Shown: positions 10,264 to 20,100, counted from the stretch's first letter. The stretch is DNA of 30,000 nt from Chrysomallon squamiferum (GCA_012295275.1 CM022665.1:2136667-2166666); one strand, 5' to 3'. The notes: generated by a model from the sequence alone, not told the origin. Numbers and translations are program-made.

Positions 10264-10559
10264 GAGAAAATGAAATAAAAGAAGAAGAAGAAAAAGAAAA
10301 AAAACAGATAGAGACAACATAAATAGATATTATTTTCTATTCATTTTTTTTTTTTTTTCTGTGTCACTGTTAAGTTTGAGTTAAAGTATTTTAAACAGAT
10401 ATGAGTAGCAAAGTTAATTTATGGAAGAAAGACAATATTCAGTTTAATATTTCTCAATACGACGCTGGAATTTTCTTTAAGGAAAAAAAACGAAACAAAC
10501 AAAACAAAAAAACAAACCATACAAACAAACAAAAGAAACAATAAAAAAACGAAACAAAC

Positions 10560-10660
10560 ATAAAATAAAATAAAATAAAATAAAATAAAATAAAATAAAA
10601 TAACCAAATAAAATAAAATAAAATAAAATAAATAAATAAATAAAATAAATAAATAACAAA
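10560..10660. repeat. AAAAT pentanucleotide array grading into AAAT
   Basis: About eight TAAAA units, a CCA interruption at about 10603, four more units, then AAAT units. Minus-strand Phe/Leu/Tyr-rich open frames here are repeat translations. Confidence 0.9.
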
Positions 10661-10784
10661 TAAACAAATAACTCTTGTGCAAAATTGTTTTCATATGGAA
10701 AACCTTTTATATATATACATATATATATATAGATAGATATTACTTAAAGAAAAAAAGATGGGGAAGAAGGAAAAAAAACGATAT

Positions 10785-10793
<9 letters not shown>

Positions 10794-10819
<26 letters not shown>
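10794..10819 (+). repeat. Poly-A run (about 26 A)
   Basis: A run following a TA-rich tract (about 10706-10732) and an A/G-rich spacer. Confidence 0.9.
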
Positions 10820-10859
10820 TGTTTCCCATATGAAAAAATTACTCACTCTCAACTGTTTT

Positions 10860-11295
10860 ACATTTGCAAGCATAAACTATCCGATAAGTATTCAAGTTAA
10901 GTATTTCACAATTTGATATTCTATAACTGTGCGCAATGTATGATACGCATATATATTTATTTATCGACTGGAGATAGCGTCGGGCGCCTGGTGCCAGAAC
11001 GCAACACAGACAGCTGTGTTTATTTCTTTACTCTTACTGAAATAAATTTGTTCAGAATCTCTTCAAATTATTGCCAAGACATACATTTACTTCTCTGTGT
11101 TTTCTTTCAGGCAGTACATTCTTTTCGAATCCGCCACTTTATTAATTATCAATATAAACACTACTAAAGTGTACGGGTGTTAGACAAGAAAACATTTGCT
11201 TAACTGTGATACGTTGTGTCCAGGGCAGTGCGAGATCTTTTCGCCTGCTTTAATAGCTTTGTGTTTATACAGCGTAACGTTTTACTTTGAGTTTG
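10860..11295. other. Unique block, no gene recognised
   Basis: Complex sequence. A plus-strand frame at 10913-11167 is open for 84 codons but does not begin with ATG. No motif or family was recognised. Confidence 0.3.
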
Positions 11296-11296
11296 T

Positions 11297-11298
11297 TA

Positions 11299-11337
<39 letters not shown>
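11297..11337. repeat. ATT triplet array
   Basis: About 13 uninterrupted TTA units. Confidence 0.9.
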
Positions 11338-11339
<2 letters not shown>

Positions 11340-11467
11340 AACTTAAAGTACGTCATGTTGAGTTGCTCAGTTTTTTCACTGTTTAAGAATGTTTCAAGAT
11401 TTTCACACAACGTATTGATATGAATTTCATTTTTAAAAAGAACTGTTTTCAGATGAAACCTATTACA

Positions 11468-11489
11468 TTTTTTTTTTTTTTTTTTTTTC
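11468..11489 (-). repeat. Poly-T run (about 22 T)
   Basis: Uninterrupted T run marking the left edge of a long, mostly unique region (11490-12960). Confidence 0.9.
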
Positions 11490-11799
11490 ATTAGCAGTAA
11501 AGAATTTTTATCTATCAACCTTCCTACAAACAGGAAGCCACATAAGTACACTTAACTAGTTATTAGATACTGGCTAGAACGTGAAATAATGTAATACACA
11601 CGCTAACGAAGATTGGTTAATTGTTTTAGATCTGTAATTACACTTAATTCCGTAACTGGTCTTGTTACTTTTTTAAAGAAAAAACCATTATATTAGATCA
11701 CAAGACGAAGAAAGAAGAAGAAAAAAGAAGAAATTCCATGCGCTTAATTTTTGTGATGATATCGAAGATGTCGAGTTTGACAAATGATTTTTCTTTTTT

Positions 11800-11935
11800 A
11801 ATGTATTTTGTCTCCTGACGAGTTTCTATCTTGCCATCTTAACCATTGTGAAAAGAGTTACTTATATTCTGCGAAAACTCATCACGTCGTCTGGATAAAA
11901 ACCTTATCAGATAGAGCACATCACGTGTATTTAAT
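11800..11935. promoter_or_regulatory. GATA-motif cluster with CACGTG E-box
   Basis: Unique DNA with GATAA (11893-11897), TTATCAGATAG (11904-11914, two GATA cores in inverted orientation) and a CACGTG E-box (11922-11927) within 35 bases. The cluster is seen directly, but function is inferred and chance occurrence of such short cores is likely. Confidence 0.2.
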
Positions 11936-12289
11936 ACTGTGTGAAACATTTACATTACCACACATCCTCGCCATTATGCGCTCTAGTCAAACACATGGAT
12001 ATAATTGGAAAAGGTTTTGACATCCCATTAAAGAAGGTTACTTGTCTCCAGATAGCTTTAACAGCGACTCTATCCGGGATTAATTTTATACAGAAACAAG
12101 ATATTTACTCAGATAAGCAAAGGTTTGGATTGCACTGTTGAACTGCCGTATGGCAGAACGACAATAGGGAATTAATGAAAACTAATCGAGCTGCCTTCAC
12201 TGTAATAACGTTTATCTAGCCAGGTACTGATCGCGTTTCTTTACTTACCTGGGTTAAATAACCAGCATAGCGACAGGTGATTCACATTG

Positions 12290-12650
12290 TTTATTTCTGC
12301 TCGACTGATCGCGGTCCAGCCAGTGTTTTTGCTTGATTAAAGACCATTTTACTAATGTGGAATTTTCGGCCGGGAGACGGCGCGTGCGAGATTGCAGACA
12401 GAAGCTGCAAGAAGTAACGAAGGGGAAATATCCGAAAAAAAAAAAAAAAGCTTTTGTGTTGGCTATTTGTACCGTGTGCTTCGTTCATGTCTGAGTCACT
12501 TCCGACAAATTGTGGGGATTTTGTCCGAGAAACACCCCGCCACAAAGACTGCGCGCCACTAACACCGCTACCTGTCTCGCGCCTAACTAGCGTCATGGCG
12601 GATCATGCCCACGGGAGTCTGTGCGAGAATTATGGCTAATCCAGCGTCAT
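12290..12650. other. GC-richer CpG-containing island, possibly regulatory
   Basis: The GC content and CpG density are visibly above the flanks, with runs such as GGCCGGGAGACGGCGCGTGC (12368-12387). A short A run (about 12435-12448) splits it. An ATG at 12595 in strong Kozak context (G at -3, G at +4) opens only 14 codons before TAA. Longer frames here (minus 12291-12596, plus 12454-12639) are unrecognised, start at non-ATG codons, or cross the A run. A promoter or conserved element is possible; no gene is demonstrated. Confidence 0.35.
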
Positions 12651-13075
12651 GTCTAATGCTATTTTCTGCTTCATTTATTTAACATGGTGGCCAAATTATC
12701 GGGGAGAAACAACACGCAGTGACATCTTAAAAGACATCATCACAAAACAATGTGAAAATAAAAAGTGAAAGCATTGCCATGTTTTGATGGATAGATCAGC
12801 GGAACGTATGGGTGATGGCGACTTGGGAATTGTCATTATTCTCACAGTACATAGCTTGTGCTGCTTCTCACTAATACTGTATATACTCTTAATGCTGTTT
12901 GAATCTAGCAAGCTTTTAAACAGTTTTTGTTTCGGTGTTATGGATTAAAATAAGTAACGGTTATATTTGGTAACATTCTGAAGCTTCAGTCAAAATAATT
13001 ATTTATTAGTACTAACAGAAATACATTGTAAAGATAAACTTATATAATTAAGAATAAATCGTTTGTCTATAACAA
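12651..13075. other. Unique AT-rich stretch, no gene seen
   Basis: Complex sequence without a recognised gene, RNA or repeat. A minus-strand frame at 12696-12911 is unremarkable. Confidence 0.35.
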
Positions 13076-13079
13076 ATGT

Positions 13080-13275
13080 GTCTACACTGGTGGTGTGTAT
13101 TCATATATGTGTCTGTATACGTATGTCGTCATGTATGTTTGTGTATGTATGTAGTTATGTGTATATGTGTATGTTTGTACGTGTATGTGAACGTCTGTAC
13201 ATATGTATTTGGATGTATGTACATATATTCAGGCAGATGTATATTTTGTCTGTGTATTTATCTGTCTGGGTGAGT
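13080..13275 (+). repeat. Cryptic GTAT/TGTG simple-sequence tract
   Basis: A GT- and TATG-rich region with many substitutions, probably a decayed compound microsatellite. Overlapping plus frames rich in Val, Cys, Tyr and Met reflect this composition. A related tract lies at 22600-22705. Confidence 0.75.
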
Positions 13276-13854
13276 GGCAGACAACGTGTTATACGTTTGT
13301 AATGTTAAGTTTTCCTGCTTTTGTTACACACGTACACACACGTGTGTAAGGTTTCCTGGTGTTGGGAACAGTTACACAATAATGTCTATATAAACGCAGT
13401 GCGGTATGGAAACCACTCAAGAAGAAATCTACTGCAAGTGATAACAAGAGGAATTTCGTGTCTAGATTTTCTGAATTTTATCTGTGTTCCAGGAAGTGGC
13501 AGACATTTTCATTTGTAACAACAGACATTAGTACCGCGAAATATCACTTCATTACACTGTTCACAGTAATACGCATTATCTCACGTTAATATAGATAAAA
13601 TGTACCAGAACAACTATACAAAAGATAGTTTACTGAAAAGATCCTTAGCAAGTTTTCAACTTAATAACTATTCTGTTAAGTTTGATAGTTTTGTTTTTTG
13701 GGTTTTTTGTTGTTGTTTTTTTTCCCAGAAATAATTGATATTACCACCTTACAGAATTTAAAATTTGAACCTAAAATATTCAATATAAATATTTTTTTTT
13801 TATTTATGTTAATCGATATGAAATTTTAAATTACCACACTGTAATGGTGATTTG

Positions 13855-13862
<8 letters not shown>

Positions 13863-13885
<23 letters not shown>

Positions 13886-13886
13886 C
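13863..13886. repeat. TA dinucleotide array
   Basis: About 11 TA units. The flanking 13300-14030 region is otherwise unique, AT-rich and gene-free. Confidence 0.9.
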
Positions 13887-14039
13887 AGATATTTATCAAA
13901 CAAACATGTAATACAGTATTAATAGATGTTATTATTAATTAATTCTTGATAAATTTAGTTTATTGTAATTATGACTAATATAATGGGAATAATATTTAGC
14001 TTTTAAAAGGGGAAACTGGAGTGTGTGTGTGCAAAACAT

Positions 14040-14960
14040 AAAGGTCTGTCGGAGTATTTTATTTATTTTATACTGCTATAAATTTGCTTAATACTTCAAC
14101 TAGATTTGTCATGTGTAATTTGTATGGAATTGCAGCACAGTTCTTCAAACCTTTCGTGTCGTTCGGTTTATTGACATCACAAGCAATGAATATCACAGCT
14201 AATTGAGAAAAATGGGATCTCGTTTGATTTATCGTGGAACTGCTTTCGTTTTTTGGCGTATCCATTTCTGTCGCCGGACGCTTTGCGTTTGACAAGGTGT
14301 GCGTTTCCTCGGAAACCAGAAAGCGCCGTCAGACCCGACGACGTCCGAGCAAAACGAATGAGACATTCTTTCAGAGTACGCACAGTCATTGTGTACGTAT
14401 CATGTCGCTAAGAATGAGAGGAAAATAAACTAGATATGACAAGTGCAATATACACGGCATCAGCTAATATTTTCATCGCGGAGTTGTCAGCAAAACGGTG
14501 ATAGGAGAGAGCAGACAAGTCGGTTCTATTACAGCGCGCCCCACGCCGTCTTTCGGCAGCTGTTGGCGTAGCAGGAAGGAATTTTCTTATTACTGCAATA
14601 ATTTCATTTTGACGGTCCAGAAATATACACCGATATACAAAAACCTGTTTTGACTGACGTGGAATTTTCGTCAGTTTCACTCTGGATACATGTTACAGTT
14701 GTTTGTTGCTTTTCAAAGATTTTAAGCACCGTGGAACGAATTATTTTGAAATAAATACCGCACATACCTTCGTTCCTGTGCCTACTTCTACCGATTAACA
14801 GGAAGATATCTTTTACATGATTATTCCACGGACAGGGCAACACTTATTACAGAGTTTGATAGCAAATACACAAATAGTCTGAACTCCCGCACCTAAACAG
14901 TTAAATAACATGACACAGGAGCTGTTTACTTATTGCACGTCTTCACCCTGATTTGTCGAC
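14040..14960. other. Long complex block with overlapping unrecognised open frames
   Basis: About 900 bases of non-repetitive DNA, GC-richer at 14220-14360 and 14500-14580. Several frames of 64-90 codons overlap on both strands. The most protein-like is on the minus strand, with an ATG giving MDTPKNESSSTINQTRSHFS and running to a TAA near 14068, about 65 codons. No domain was recognised, and overlapping openness on both strands argues for composition over coding. No intron borders were identified. Confidence 0.25.
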
Positions 14961-14974
14961 TTCACAGATTTCCT

Positions 14975-14978
<4 letters not shown>

Positions 14979-15021
<43 letters not shown>

Positions 15022-15022
15022 T
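14979..15022. repeat. ATTT tetranucleotide array
   Basis: About 11 TTTA units, one of the purest tetranucleotide arrays in the window. Confidence 0.95.
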
Positions 15023-15024
15023 TC

Positions 15025-15384
15025 ATTTATCTTTGTCCACCACTAAAAGTGTCATGTCGCTATACCCACCAGACTACCCAGGTATGATGAATTCGTCCAC
15101 AGTGTCATGATGGAAAACGTCATAACGACTGACATCAGTGATGGATAAAGAATATCCTTGCGACTGGAGACAGATGACACACAATCGCCTGAAACCCACG
15201 AGACCCTTGTCGCCAGGCAGGTCTCTCGCTTTATCCTGATTGATTATGTTTGTTTGGTAATATTACTTCGTGGTTGCTAATAATGTCCAGCTGCTTGTGC
15301 ATAAATGAATATCTATTGTCGAGGCTGAAAACACTTGTCTTAAAAGCATCTATTGTGAAATTATTAACACTGATCAATTAGGAA
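15025..15384. other. Unique block with nested short inverted repeats
   Basis: Complex sequence containing GGATAAAG (15143-15150) and its complement CTTTATCC (15229-15236), and inside them GAGACC (15200-15205) with GGTCTC (15220-15225). An ATG at 15054 opens 18 codons (MSLYPPDYPGMMNSSTVS) and contains CAGGTATGA, a plausible splice donor. It is too short to call. No gene was recognised. Confidence 0.25.
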
Positions 15385-15411
15385 TTTTTTTTTTTTTTTT
15401 TTTTTTTTTTT
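15385..15411 (-). repeat. Poly-T run (27 T)
   Basis: Uninterrupted T run. Confidence 0.9.
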
Positions 15412-15554
15412 GTAATATAAAGTGCCCCTGTCGATGAAATGATAGTAACAAAGTTTGAAGTTTAATTACTTATACTTTTTTAGTACAGTTCTACTTTTCA
15501 GAAACGGTTAATACAAAATCGTCTTCTTTTTGATTACAGTTAACAACCAGTATT

Positions 15555-15670
15555 ACTTTCTGTTATCATTACTACTATTACCGTTAACACTGATAATACT
15601 ACTATTACGACTACTGCTACTACCACTATTAGAACAACTAAACTACCATAATAAAACTACTACAACTACT
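15555..15670. repeat. Degenerate ACT triplet tract
   Basis: ACT/ATT/GCT triplet-periodic DNA with substitutions. A similar tract lies at about 16185-16252. Confidence 0.75.
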
Positions 15671-15779
15671 ATGTTACCATGATCTCCTATTTATAATTTG
15701 TTCAAGTTCCTTTTTTCCCCCTTATTTGTTCCTTCGAGTTAAAACATTTAAAACGTATTCTCTTGGCTGGGTATCAACA

Positions 15780-15847
15780 AGCGAGATAGCTCAAACGGCA
15801 AGAGCATTAGCCATGCTAAAGATCTAGGTTCGAATCCTGGTCTCGCA
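15780..15847 (+). other. tRNA-like sequence with shortened anticodon arm (tRNA pseudogene or SINE head)
   Basis: Most tRNA parts are present. The acceptor strand 15781-15786 pairs with 15841-15846 (six pairs; the outer pair is A-A). T8 and A9 are at 15787-15788. The D stem GCTC/GAGC is at 15789-15792 and 15802-15805, with GG in the loop. The T stem CTAGG/CCTGG flanks the loop TTCGAAT (15824-15840). Internal promoter matches are good: A box TAGCTCAAACGG and an exact B box GGTTCGAATCC. The segment between the D and T arms is 18 bases instead of about 23, and its only hairpin (TTAGC-CAT-GCTAA) has a 3-base loop, so no normal anticodon loop exists. Pol III transcription is plausible; decoding is not. 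A tRNA-derived SINE head is the likeliest origin. Confidence 0.7.
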
Positions 15848-16259
15848 TTTACTTACCCTATCCAAGCAGCGTCTTCCAGTTAACAACAGTCTCAATCTTT
15901 AGGAGAATTCTCCTCTACAGCTACGATATTAATTTAAGTAATAATTTATTGCAGTTATGATTAGAATATAAATCCAAAACTTTAATGAATGTATGAACAT
16001 GGGTGCTGTTAACATATAGATTAATGGTAAACATTTTAAATTTGATTCGTACCATGAGTACTAACACTACAGTGATACTAATACTAATATAACTTTGGAA
16101 TCATAAAGCTATTATAATATATACACAACAAATACCAGAGCTACTACTTCTTCCACTATTAAACTTCAGAACTGTTACATTGCTACACTACCACCACTAC
16201 TGCTACCACAACCACCATTACTACTAATACTACAACTGCTACTGTTATTACCATGTTTG

Positions 16260-16420
16260 TCTGCTGTTTGTCTAGATGTCTGTATATAATATTCTGTCTG
16301 TCTCTATCTATCAGTCCATGTCCATATCTACCTCCTATCTGTATATGTACTTGTCTACTTACACATCTATCATCCAGTCTGTCTGTCTATATTTCTTTTT
16401 CCTTTTTTTTTTTTCAGTCT
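16260..16420 (+). repeat. Cryptic CTGT/CTAT tetranucleotide tract
   Basis: Repeated CTGT, CTAT and ATCT words with heavy divergence, ending in a T run at about 16404-16415. Plus frames through it (Cys/Ser/Leu-rich) are compositional. Confidence 0.7.
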
Positions 16421-16479
16421 ATTTGCCTATATGCCCAGTTCTCCATTCATTACACTGAAAATTTTACACACTAATAAAA

Positions 16480-16625
16480 AATGAAATAAAAATAAATAAA
16501 TAAATAAAATAAAAAAAAAAGAAAAGAAAAGAAAAGAAAAGAAAAGAAAAGAAAAGAAAAGAAAAGAAGATAAAATAAAATAAAATAAAATAAAATAAAA
16601 TAAAATAAAGTAAAGTAAAATAAAA
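16480..16625 (+). repeat. AAAT - GAAAA - TAAAA compound array
   Basis: AAAT units (16490-16510), an A run, about ten GAAAA units (16521-16569), then about ten TAAAA units (16571-16625). Two related pentanucleotide families lie back to back. Confidence 0.95.
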
Positions 16626-17290
16626 CCTCAAAATAAGAAAAACAAAATATCCATAAAAACTGCGAATTAAAAACGAAATTAAAAACAGACGAGCCAACTG
16701 ATCTTTTTCCCATTTTTATTATTCGCGAATTGTCTGATAAAGCTGTCTTTGAAAAGTGATAAAATAGTTTGTCTTCAAAAACAATACTGTTTAAAATGAA
16801 TTTATATTTTCATGGCGGTATTTAATGTACAGCGTATGTATAATCTAAACTCTTATGTGCCATGCCTTTGCACCTGTGCAGATTAAAAACAGACACTGGA
16901 AACGAAGTATAGTTAGATTTCAACAGTTGCTCTTCTAAGTTTTAATGTGACTTTTTTTTATTTATTTATATCCTATTATATGACAGAAATTTACATATTT
17001 TAATCATTTACGATGACTTTTATTTTGTAGCCAAGCAGCTGCAATGTAAATAATTCTAAGTCTGACATGGACTTTTTCAGCCTTGTCGTTTATAGCGGGC
17101 GAATTAACAGTCAAACGACTTGTTCCGAGCAACAAACAACGTGTTTCAGGCTCAGGGTATCTTATCAGAATTGTTCTTGAAATGCAAATTAAATTTGATG
17201 TTCGCATGTGTAATCATTAAATGTACATGGACAAAACAGTGTCTAAAAGAAAGAATTATCGAAACGAATAGTGAATAATAATTAAATTCT
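16626..17290. other. Unique stretch with an unrecognised 67-codon ATG frame (17004-17207, minus)
   Basis: AT-rich complex DNA. On the minus strand an ATG at 17207 opens MRTSNLICISRTILIRYPEP and continues without low-complexity runs to TGA near 17004. It is slightly basic, with no signal peptide, domain or convincing splice context. This could be chance. Nothing else was recognised in the stretch. Confidence 0.12.
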
Positions 17291-17310
17291 TTTTTTTAAC
17301 ACTATTTCAA

Positions 17311-17416
<106 letters not shown>

Positions 17417-17439
17417 ACTAAATGATCTAATATTATTTT

Positions 17440-18120
17440 ATGCTGTCTGTGGTTTTAAAAGTGTCAATAAATAAATGACTAAACAAAAATATATTTCCTA
17501 TTAACGTATTAACAAGCAAATAAGAAATCATCAGAACTATTATAAAGAACATCCATGTATTTCATGCCAAAATCTGACACTGATTCTCTCACAAACAAAC
17601 GAAAGAGAAAAACCAGAAACTTCAGTGTTTGGATCTGGCATTGATATTCACTTTATTCACGTATCACGTTTTATTTTAGCAATTTTTCCTGTCATCACTG
17701 TTATCTGTCGACCAACAAAACCTATTAACATTTTTCAAGTAATAATTATACACATGAACTCTGGCAAGTTCCGTTTTTCCCCCGGTTCATTCCTCCATTG
17801 TACTGCTTGCCCCTTCTTTTTTCGTTCATCAGTTCTGAAGCAGGCAATCAGACGGTTGACAAACAGAGTAGCATTTCCATCTGATAGAATACCTGGCAGG
17901 AAAACAGCATACAGTCAGATAGGGATCAGTCACGGTGCTGTAGAAACTATTCTTTATCTCGCCATTTTCATTTTCTTCCGCTCAAACTCTTCACGGTCTG
18001 TGTGTGAGACTGCCGGACGATTCTGGGTCTCGGCAATCGAGACTTGGCTCTTTTGGCGGCAAAATTGTCGTATGCCGGATGTCCTATTTTATGTACAAGA
18101 CGCTGGATTTTCTCCTCCAT
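17440..18120. other. Unique block with a long open stretch, no gene recognised
   Basis: Mostly non-repetitive, GC-richer at 17980-18080. A plus frame is open from 17625 (GTG, not ATG) for about 165 codons before running into T and A homopolymers. The product is hydrophobic, with no recognised motif. The absence of an ATG start and the homopolymer end argue against an intact gene. A diverged exon is not excluded. Confidence 0.2.
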
Positions 18121-18127
18121 TTTTCTT

Positions 18128-18248
18128 TTTTACTTTTTTTTTTTTTTTTTTTTTTTCTTTTCTCATTCGTCTTCTTTATTATTATTATTTTTTTTTTCTG
18201 TTGCTACACACAAACGCATGCGCACTCACAGAAAAAAAAAAAAAACGG

Positions 18249-18312
<64 letters not shown>

Positions 18313-18320
18313 AACGAGAA
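18128..18320. repeat. T runs followed by A runs, including 60 consecutive A
   Basis: T-rich DNA (18128-18200), a short complex spacer with GCATGCGCAC (18218-18227), an A run (18230-18245), then exactly 60 A at 18251-18310. The T-rich and A-rich halves are complementary. A run of this length is unstable, so its true length is uncertain. Confidence 0.9.
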
Positions 18321-18429
18321 TGAAAGTATTAGACGAGAAAAAAAAAAAAAAAATTCGTTGTTGTTTTTTGTGTTTTGTTATAACGCGAGTGCATAAAGCG
18401 ATTTATAATACCTCATTAGTTTTCGCTTA

Positions 18430-19010
18430 GTCTGTGTATTTCGTTGACTTTTATTTACCCTGTTTTTTGGTTGAGTGGAAATTGAGGGGAGCTTTCCCGC
18501 CAACAAACAATTCAACTGGCGTCAGAATACCGAACTAATTAGCTGTCAGTGATGAGCGCGAGATTCTCCACGTGCTTGCCGCTCTTCAGGCATGTAGATT
18601 TCAAGACAAATGACAAGCACGCGCTCTTTGGCGCAAAAGTGGCATCCGACCCACTACGGTAAAGCAGACGTAGCCGTTTTATGTAGAAGTATGTAAATAC
18701 GTACACTGAAAGAGGAAGAGCCGTCGAAGCGAGGAATGTTTACCAATATCAAATGGTATGGTTTTCAGCTTTACGACGTCGGCACCGATCATAAAAATGG
18801 CCAGTATTACGACGTTATGGCTGTGGTGGCCGCCCAGATGTGAAACGTATGTTTCTCGCTCATTTCAACGCGCGTCTGTCAGTAAGCTCTTTCGCGCCAT
18901 TTCTAGCGGCACCAATTCTTCTTCAGCACACGTTGACGGCAATAAACGTCAGCAGTTTGAACATAGCTCAATATGCGCGTTAAAAACACGACACCACCGC
19001 CAAACGTGGG
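18430..19010 (+). other. CpG-containing island with unrecognised ATG open frame (from 18758)
   Basis: Complex DNA with many CpGs, one of the GC-richest parts of the window. An ATG at 18758 opens MVFSFTTSAPIIKMASITTL and continues about 90 codons of normal complexity before reaching poly-Phe and poly-Ile encoded by T and ATT repeats. No domain was recognised. The frame includes the left arm of the 18821/19358 inverted repeat. It may be a promoter-like island, a conserved element or an old transposon fragment. Confidence 0.3.
18821..18869 (+). repeat. Left arm of a dispersed inverted repeat
   Basis: Reverse-complementary to 19315-19358. A 24-bp core (18834-18857) matches 19322-19345 perfectly. 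Outside it the match continues with a few substitutions toward 18821 and, after a 4-base gap, toward 18869. Confidence 0.9.
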
Positions 19011-19019
19011 ATATGCGTG

Positions 19020-19161
19020 TTTTTTTTTTTTTTTTTTTCTTCTTCTTCCATTATTTATTCTTTTTGTTTTTCTACATTTTCCTTATTTATTTTTTTTATT
19101 ATTTTTTTTTTTTTTTTTTTGTTTTTTTAAATTTTCATTTATTTATTTATTTATTTATTTA

Positions 19162-19243
<82 letters not shown>

Positions 19244-19246
19244 TAT
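19020..19246. repeat. T runs, ATTT array and ATT array
   Basis: T runs (19019-19038, 19101-19120), then (ATTT)n at about 19136-19163, then about 26 ATT units to 19246. It sits in the loop of the 18821/19358 inverted repeat. Confidence 0.9.
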
Positions 19247-19314
19247 TGGAAATGGCATTCTTATGTTGTTGTTTTTTTTGTTGTTTTTTTTTTCCTGTTT
19301 ATTTATTTACAGTC

Positions 19315-19358
19315 GTGAAATGAGAAACATACGTTTCACATCTGGCCTGCCACCACAA
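19315..19358 (-). repeat. Right arm of a dispersed inverted repeat
   Basis: Reverse complement of 18821-18869, with a perfect 24-bp core at 19322-19345. It is immediately preceded by a T-rich tract ending TTTATTTACAG (19302-19312), which resembles a splice acceptor. Confidence 0.9.
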
Positions 19359-19360
19359 TC

Positions 19361-19362
<2 letters not shown>

Positions 19363-19393
<31 letters not shown>
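19363..19393. repeat. ATT triplet array
   Basis: About ten ATT units starting directly beyond the right arm of the inverted repeat. Confidence 0.9.
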
Positions 19394-19394
<1 letters not shown>

Positions 19395-20095
19395 GAAAAT
19401 GTCGAAGTTATTTAAAAACATTCACAGTATAATATTTCTGTTTTGTATGTTGTCGTTCAGTTGTTTGAGTTCTGATCAGAGGTCACGAAAGCCTTTACTC
19501 AATTTCCCATTCTAGTCAGTGCCCCTTAAACTTAACGTGTTGCAAAACTATCTGATTATTAACAAACAGTAATTTAATCTTTTTAAACTATTAAAATATT
19601 CTGCGTCTACCTTTTTTTAAATGTTGTTTTTTGTCATTAACACGTCTGACACAAAACAGTTATAAATATTAACACGTTTACCCTCGACTCTGTTATTTCT
19701 GTCTCTGACTTTAACACTTCTGTCCGTCTAATTTCCTACCTGTCACGTCATCTGTCCGCTCTGACGTAATCACCGGTATGTCCAGCAGCGGCGCACTAGA
19801 AATAATTATCATTACTTTCGATATCGTGTTATTTTAATTACTTAGTGATAAAATGTCTACAAAACAACTCTATTTATAAACTACTGTAAACTAATAACAG
19901 TTAAAGAAAAGAACACCAGGCAGAATTTTACGTGTTTGTTTTGCTTTGAAATTTAAATGACGTTTGATCTTATCCGTATATATACTGACCCCTCCCCCCC
20001 CCCAAAAAAAAAAATTGGTTTCCTGATTATATTTGATAAAAAAAATATTCAATGAAGATTAATATATGGACTTAAAACTAAGGGTGTTTTTTAAT
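19394..20095. other. Unique stretch with paired bZIP-type sites, no gene seen
   Basis: AT-rich complex DNA. Near 19743-19769 TCACGTCA and TGACGTAA, both bZIP half-site motifs, lie 19 bases apart in opposite orientation, next to a small GC-rich patch to 19798. A C10 run followed by A10 lies at about 19994-20014. Confidence 0.3.
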
Positions 20096-20100
20096 ATAAT

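Noticed and set aside
12595-12639. Start of a gene at the strong-Kozak ATG (MADHAHGSLCENYG)
   Set aside because: It stops after 14 codons and has no good splice donor inside.
15054-15110. Short ATG peptide MSLYPPDYPGMMNSSTVS with a CAGGTATGA donor-like site
   Set aside because: It looks protein-like, but 18 codons and one donor motif are not enough, and no partner exon is identifiable.
15780-15847. Functional tRNA gene
   Set aside because: The region between the D and T arms is too short to give a 7-base anticodon loop, and the outermost acceptor pair is mismatched.
17625-18323. 232-codon plus-strand open frame
   Set aside because: The start is GTG, the last third is poly-Phe, poly-Tyr and poly-Lys from T and A runs, and no domain is recognisable. 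It is kept only as an unrecognised open stretch.
18554-18626. miRNA-like hairpin from GAGCGCG/CGCGCTC and CGTGCTTG/CAAGCACG
   Set aside because: The two stems overlap by two bases on the 3' side and cannot both form fully. Total pairing is too short for a precursor.
18758-19323. 186-codon ATG frame and its 116-codon overlapping partner
   Set aside because: About half of each is poly-Phe/poly-Ile/poly-Tyr from T and ATT repeats. The complex part has no recognised family, so it is not called a gene.
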